From NCBI GenBank assembly GCA_902490315.1, contig CABUDK010000047.1, positions 1 through 7,764 of the forward strand: a DNA stretch of 7,764 bases, in the 5' to 3' direction. Each line of letters opens with the position of its first letter. Positions within the stretch are counted from its first letter, which is position 1. The notes beneath the pieces are model-generated. The model was not told where the DNA came from. It saw only the letters and a program-made list of their open reading frames with translations, and did no database searches. This DNA is from an uncultured Porphyromonas sp. (GTDB taxonomy: Bacteria > Bacteroidota > Bacteroidia > Bacteroidales > Porphyromonadaceae). The translations under genes and the position numbers were made by a program. This document shows positions 5,349-7,764 of the stretch, piece by piece.

Positions 5349-6062
5349 ATGTCTGTATCTCTAGATGGTAAGTCTCGCTACGTGCGACAGATGTTTGACC
5401 GCATCGCTGGGCACTATGACTCGATGAATCGTCTCATGACGGGTGGTATGGATCTGGCTTGGCGCTGGCAGGTCATAGAGCATCTGGCGGACTATGCGCC
5501 TCGTCAGGTGGCTGACCTGGCCTGCGGTACGGGGGATATGATCCTGATGCTCTCTCGATACTTGCCGTCGGTGCGTGAGATCGTCGGTGTGGACCTCTCG
5601 GAGGGTATGCTGGCGGTGGCTGCTGAGCGTGTCAAGCGAGCTAAATATGCAGTGCCTGTGACGCTCTCGGCGGAAAACTGTCAGGAGCTCTCTCTAGCCG
5701 CGCAGTCAGTCGATGCGGTGACCTGTACTCTGGGGATTAGAAACTTTTCGGATCCGCTACAAGGCTTGCGAGAGATGCATCGTATCCTCAGACCTGGTGG
5801 AGCTCTCGCTATATTGGAGCTGAGCGAACCTCGTGAGGGACTATTGCGACAAGGGTATAACATCTACGCCAAGCGCTTGATACCATGGATCGGACAGCTA
5901 TGCGCTCACGATCGCTCTGCTTACAGCTATCTCCCAGCGTCTATTACAGCCATGCCCCAGAGAGAGGAGATGACGGCACTGATCCGTAGAGCAGGCTTTA
6001 GTGAGGTACAATATAAAGAAATGCCCCTAGGGATCTGCGTCTTATATACCGCAGAAGCCTAG
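5349..6062 (+). CDS. menG: Demethylmenaquinone methyltransferase (UbiE/MenG family)
   Basis: This SAM-dependent methyltransferase would carry out the last step of menaquinone synthesis, C-methylation of demethylmenaquinone. The menaquinone assignment is inferred because Bacteroidetes use menaquinone rather than ubiquinone. Evidence in the 237 residues includes the family signature YDSMNRLMTGGMDLAWRW (23-40) and SAM motif I, VADLACGTGD (54-63). The acidic residue after strand 2 is in GVDLSEGML (80-88). CTLGIRNFSDPLQGLREM (126-143) and the RILRPGGALAILELSEP block (145-161) complete the fold. Length is typical. The ATG at 5349 gives the usual N-terminus, with an AT-rich upstream region and no SD. 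The stop is 8 bases before aroE, so the two are almost certainly cotranscribed. Menaquinone is made from chorismate, which needs AroE, so the pairing makes metabolic sense. Confidence 0.93.
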   Translation: MSVSLDGKSRYVRQMFDRIAGHYDSMNRLMTGGMDLAWRWQVIEHLADYAPRQVADLACGTGDMILMLSRYLPSVREIVGVDLSEGMLAVAAERVKRAKYAVPVTLSAENCQELSLAAQSVDAVTCTLGIRNFSDPLQGLREMHRILRPGGALAILELSEPREGLLRQGYNIYAKRLIPWIGQLCAHDRSAYSYLPASITAMPQREEMTALIRRAGFSEVQYKEMPLGICVLYTAEA

Positions 6063-6070
6063 AGGCATAA

Positions 6071-6835
6071 ATGAATAAGAGTATGCAACGTATTTACGCA
6101 CTGATAGGTAAGCCCTTGGGGCATTCGCTCTCGGCAGACTACTTCAACGATCTTTTTGAATCGCAGGGGATCGATGCGCACTACATATTACAAGAGCTGG
6201 ATGATCTCTCGGCACTGAGACCTTGGCTGGAGTCTACCCCCGCCATCGTGGGGCTTAATGTGACGAGCCCCTACAAGGTGGAGGTGTGCAACTATCTTGA
6301 TGAGATAGACACTGAGGCTAAGTATGTGGGCGCTGTCAATACGATTGTCGTGGATCGCACGGGAGGACGGATGCGCCTCTTGGGTTACAATACGGATGTG
6401 CAGGGTGTCGTGGAGAGTCTGCAGCCGCTACTCACGCCTGAACGACAGCATGCCCTCGTCCTTGGTACGGGTGGCGCAGCCCAAGCGGTAGCCCAAGCTC
6501 TCAAGCGTCTCGGTCGCGACTGTACGCTGGTCAGTAGAGATCCGCAGGCTCCGCATATCTTGTCCTACGATGCGCTGACACCTAAGCTGATAGCAGACAA
6601 GTGGATCATCATCAATGCTACCCCCGTCGGCATGGGATCGCTTATTATGGAGCGTCCGCAGATACCCTACGAGGCGATCACGCCACAGCATGTCTGTATG
6701 GATCTGATCTACAATCCAGAGGAGACACGCTTCCTCAAGTCTTGCCGTGAGCAAGGTGCGACAACGATCAATGGCCTGAAGATGCTCCTCGTGCAGGCTC
6801 GCTACGCTTGGCACATCTGGCAAACGCAGGCGTAG
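6071..6835 (+). CDS. aroE: Shikimate dehydrogenase
   Basis: AroE reduces 3-dehydroshikimate to shikimate with NADPH in the pathway to chorismate, aromatic amino acids and menaquinone. The 254 residues are a normal size. The shikimate-binding serines are in GHSLS (17-21), the catalytic lysine is K69 in NVTSPYK (63-69), and the catalytic aspartate is D109 in GYNTDVQG (105-112). GAVNT is at 87-91. The nucleotide-binding glycine loop is GTGGAAQAV (132-140). The C-terminal GLKMLLVQA (235-243) carries the conserved substrate-contacting Gln, Q242. Ser in NVTSPYK replaces the more usual Ile or Val, which should be tolerated. The start could be Met1 (6071) or Met5 (6083). Met1 is kept because it lies 8 bases after menG, although family proteins often begin near the second. 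It converges on ftsW with only three bases between the stop codons. Confidence 0.94.
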   Translation: MNKSMQRIYALIGKPLGHSLSADYFNDLFESQGIDAHYILQELDDLSALRPWLESTPAIVGLNVTSPYKVEVCNYLDEIDTEAKYVGAVNTIVVDRTGGRMRLLGYNTDVQGVVESLQPLLTPERQHALVLGTGGAAQAVAQALKRLGRDCTLVSRDPQAPHILSYDALTPKLIADKWIIINATPVGMGSLIMERPQIPYEAITPQHVCMDLIYNPEETRFLKSCREQGATTINGLKMLLVQARYAWHIWQTQA

Positions 6836-6845
6836 AGACTACGCC
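6829..6845. repeat. Hairpin spanning the convergent aroE and ftsW stop codons
   Basis: GGCGTAG (6829-6835) and CTACGCC (6839-6845) form a perfect 7-bp stem with an AGA loop. The aroE TAG (6833-6835) ends the left arm and the ftsW TAG (complement of 6839-6841) begins the right arm. The final codon is therefore GCG for Ala in both proteins. No U-tract follows on either strand, so it is not a standard terminator. Transcripts of both genes probably run into each other. Confidence 0.6.
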
Positions 6846-7764
6846 ATACTATTTACCTCCTCAGAGGAGGGAAGGGAACTTCCTTCGTCTGTAGGAGTAT
6901 TCGCAGCAACCGCTTCAGCAGCAGCCTCCTCGGTTTTGCTCTCTTTCTCTAGTTGCTGGCGGTACTCATCCTCGCGGATCTGTCGCGTGATCGCTATGCA
7001 GACTCCGATGGCTATGGAGGTGGCGAGGAGCGAAGAGCCTCCACGACTGATGAGCGGTAGCGTTTGACCCGTATTGGGCGATATCCCCGTGACGACACAC
7101 ATGTGTATGATGGCCTGTGTAGTGTACATGATACCTACGCCGAGGAGGATGATGCGCTGCCAGCTGCGCTGCGATCGTGTCGCCCAGCGAGAGAGCTTGA
7201 AGAATAGAAGGATATAGAGTAGCGGCACCCAGATCATGCCGATGAAACCAGTCTCCTCGATGATGATTGCATAGATGAAGTCAGAGTAAGCCTCGGGGAG
7301 GATGTCTCGCTCTACGCTATTGCCAGGGAAGACACCGGTACCATTGCTTCGTGCGATGGCGATGCGTGCGTGCTGCTCCTGAAAGTTGTCCTCGTCGATG
7401 ACAAACTTACTGGAGTCTGATTTGGAGGTAAAGTCTTCGATACGTCCCTTCCAGCGGGCCGTACTACTATTTTTCATGACGATGCTATCGGGCAGTAACA
7501 GGAGACAAGCTAGGAGTAGTACAATGAGACCAGCTCCAATGCCCCCAACGAGGAGGAGACTCTTAGAGAAGCCTGTCTGTACGAGCCCAATGCCGAGAAC
7601 AAATGTGATGATGATGATACCCATCGAGAGACTCTCCTTGGCAACGAAGATGAGCCCGATAGCGGTGAGCCCGCAGAAGATGTAGAAGCGCTGGTTGTTA
7701 TTAAGCTCTCGTATAGAGAGGATGGCAGAGGCGAGGAAGATGACCCCTACCTTATAGAACTCAG
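6839..7764 (-). CDS. ftsW: SEDS-family peptidoglycan polymerase FtsW (N-terminus beyond window)
   Basis: FtsW is the integral-membrane glycosyltransferase that polymerises lipid II at the division septum with a class B PBP. The frame has no stop up to the right edge, so the apparent Met at 7624 is internal. About 307 residues are visible and roughly the first 100 are missing. At the right edge the sequence EFYKVGVIFLASAIL fits the conserved segment after the family's QPSE motif. About seven hydrophobic segments follow. A large extracytoplasmic loop (about 7480-7280) ends in ERDILPEAYSDFIYAIIIEE, whose Asp (codon 7280-7282) corresponds to the catalytic aspartate of SEDS proteins. TGQTLPLISRGGSS near 7065 favours FtsW over RodA. 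The tail of about 45 residues is cytoplasmic, acidic and Ala/Ser-rich, and is not part of the conserved fold. In many Bacteroidetes murG follows ftsW, but here ftsW ends its unit. Confidence 0.87.
   Translation of the reverse strand, partial: EFYKVGVIFLASAILSIRELNNNQRFYIFCGLTAIGLIFVAKESLSMGIIIITFVLGIGLVQTGFSKSLLLVGGIGAGLIVLLLACLLLLPDSIVMKNSSTARWKGRIEDFTSKSDSSKFVIDEDNFQEQHARIAIARSNGTGVFPGNSVERDILPEAYSDFIYAIIIEETGFIGMIWVPLLYILLFFKLSRWATRSQRSWQRIILLGVGIMYTTQAIIHMCVVTGISPNTGQTLPLISRGGSSLLATSIAIGVCIAITRQIREDEYRQQLEKESKTEEAAAEAVAANTPTDEGSSLPSSEEVNSMA

Noticed and set aside
6428..6823. Leftward ORF opposite aroE, 131 codons
   Set aside because: It is antisense to the conserved aroE C-terminal half and has no recognisable domain or start signal.
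6856..6870. Palindrome CCTCCTC-A-GAGGAGG as a terminator for aroE
   Set aside because: It is inside the ftsW tail codons, is GC-rich with no following T-tract on either strand, and is explained by Glu/Ser codons, so a terminator role is unsupported.

Overview
The window looks like a chromosomal segment from a member of the Bacteroidales, most likely Porphyromonas or a close relative. The protein sequences support this: long-form PurC, Bacteroidetes-style PhoH, GreA and AroE, and an FtsW with the TGQTLPLISRGG motif. So do two matches to the Bacteroidetes -7 promoter element (TAnnTTTG) and mostly SD-poor, AT-rich translation starts. The genus call rests on remembered family resemblance, not on a search.

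Left third (1-2292) is gene-poor. A leftward promoter near 94-101 serves something beyond the left edge. A repeat-bearing intergenic stretch follows (120-320), then a leftward lipoprotein gene of unknown function (400-1233) with a textbook Rho-independent terminator (321-363). Between that gene and greA lie over 1 kb of non-coding DNA. It holds a REP-like inverted pair (1530-1656) with a degenerate third unit, then an array of GAGGAAA/CTTCGG palindromes and 21-nt tandem repeats (1812-1950). A 34-nt piece of the array recurs at 211-244 on the other side of the lipoprotein gene. A promoter (2062-2069) and a long, apparently structured leader (about 2072-2292) precede greA.

Middle and right (2293-6835) is a run of six rightward housekeeping genes: greA (transcript cleavage factor), a HIT-family hydrolase, phoH (ATPase), purC (purine synthesis), menG/ubiE (menaquinone methylation) and aroE (shikimate pathway). 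Hairpins in the phoH-purC and purC-menG gaps probably divide the run into greA-hit-phoH, purC and menG-aroE. The groups share no single pathway. MenG and AroE are loosely linked because menaquinone derives from chorismate, the product of the shikimate pathway.

At the right end, ftsW (SEDS peptidoglycan polymerase of the divisome) runs leftward, converges on aroE and is cut by the window edge. The two stop codons lie in opposite arms of one short perfect hairpin.

I see no defence system, mobile-element ORF, CRISPR array or recognisable new enzymatic system. The most interesting material is non-coding: the REP-like pair with a covarying base pair, the palindrome array and the greA leader RNA.
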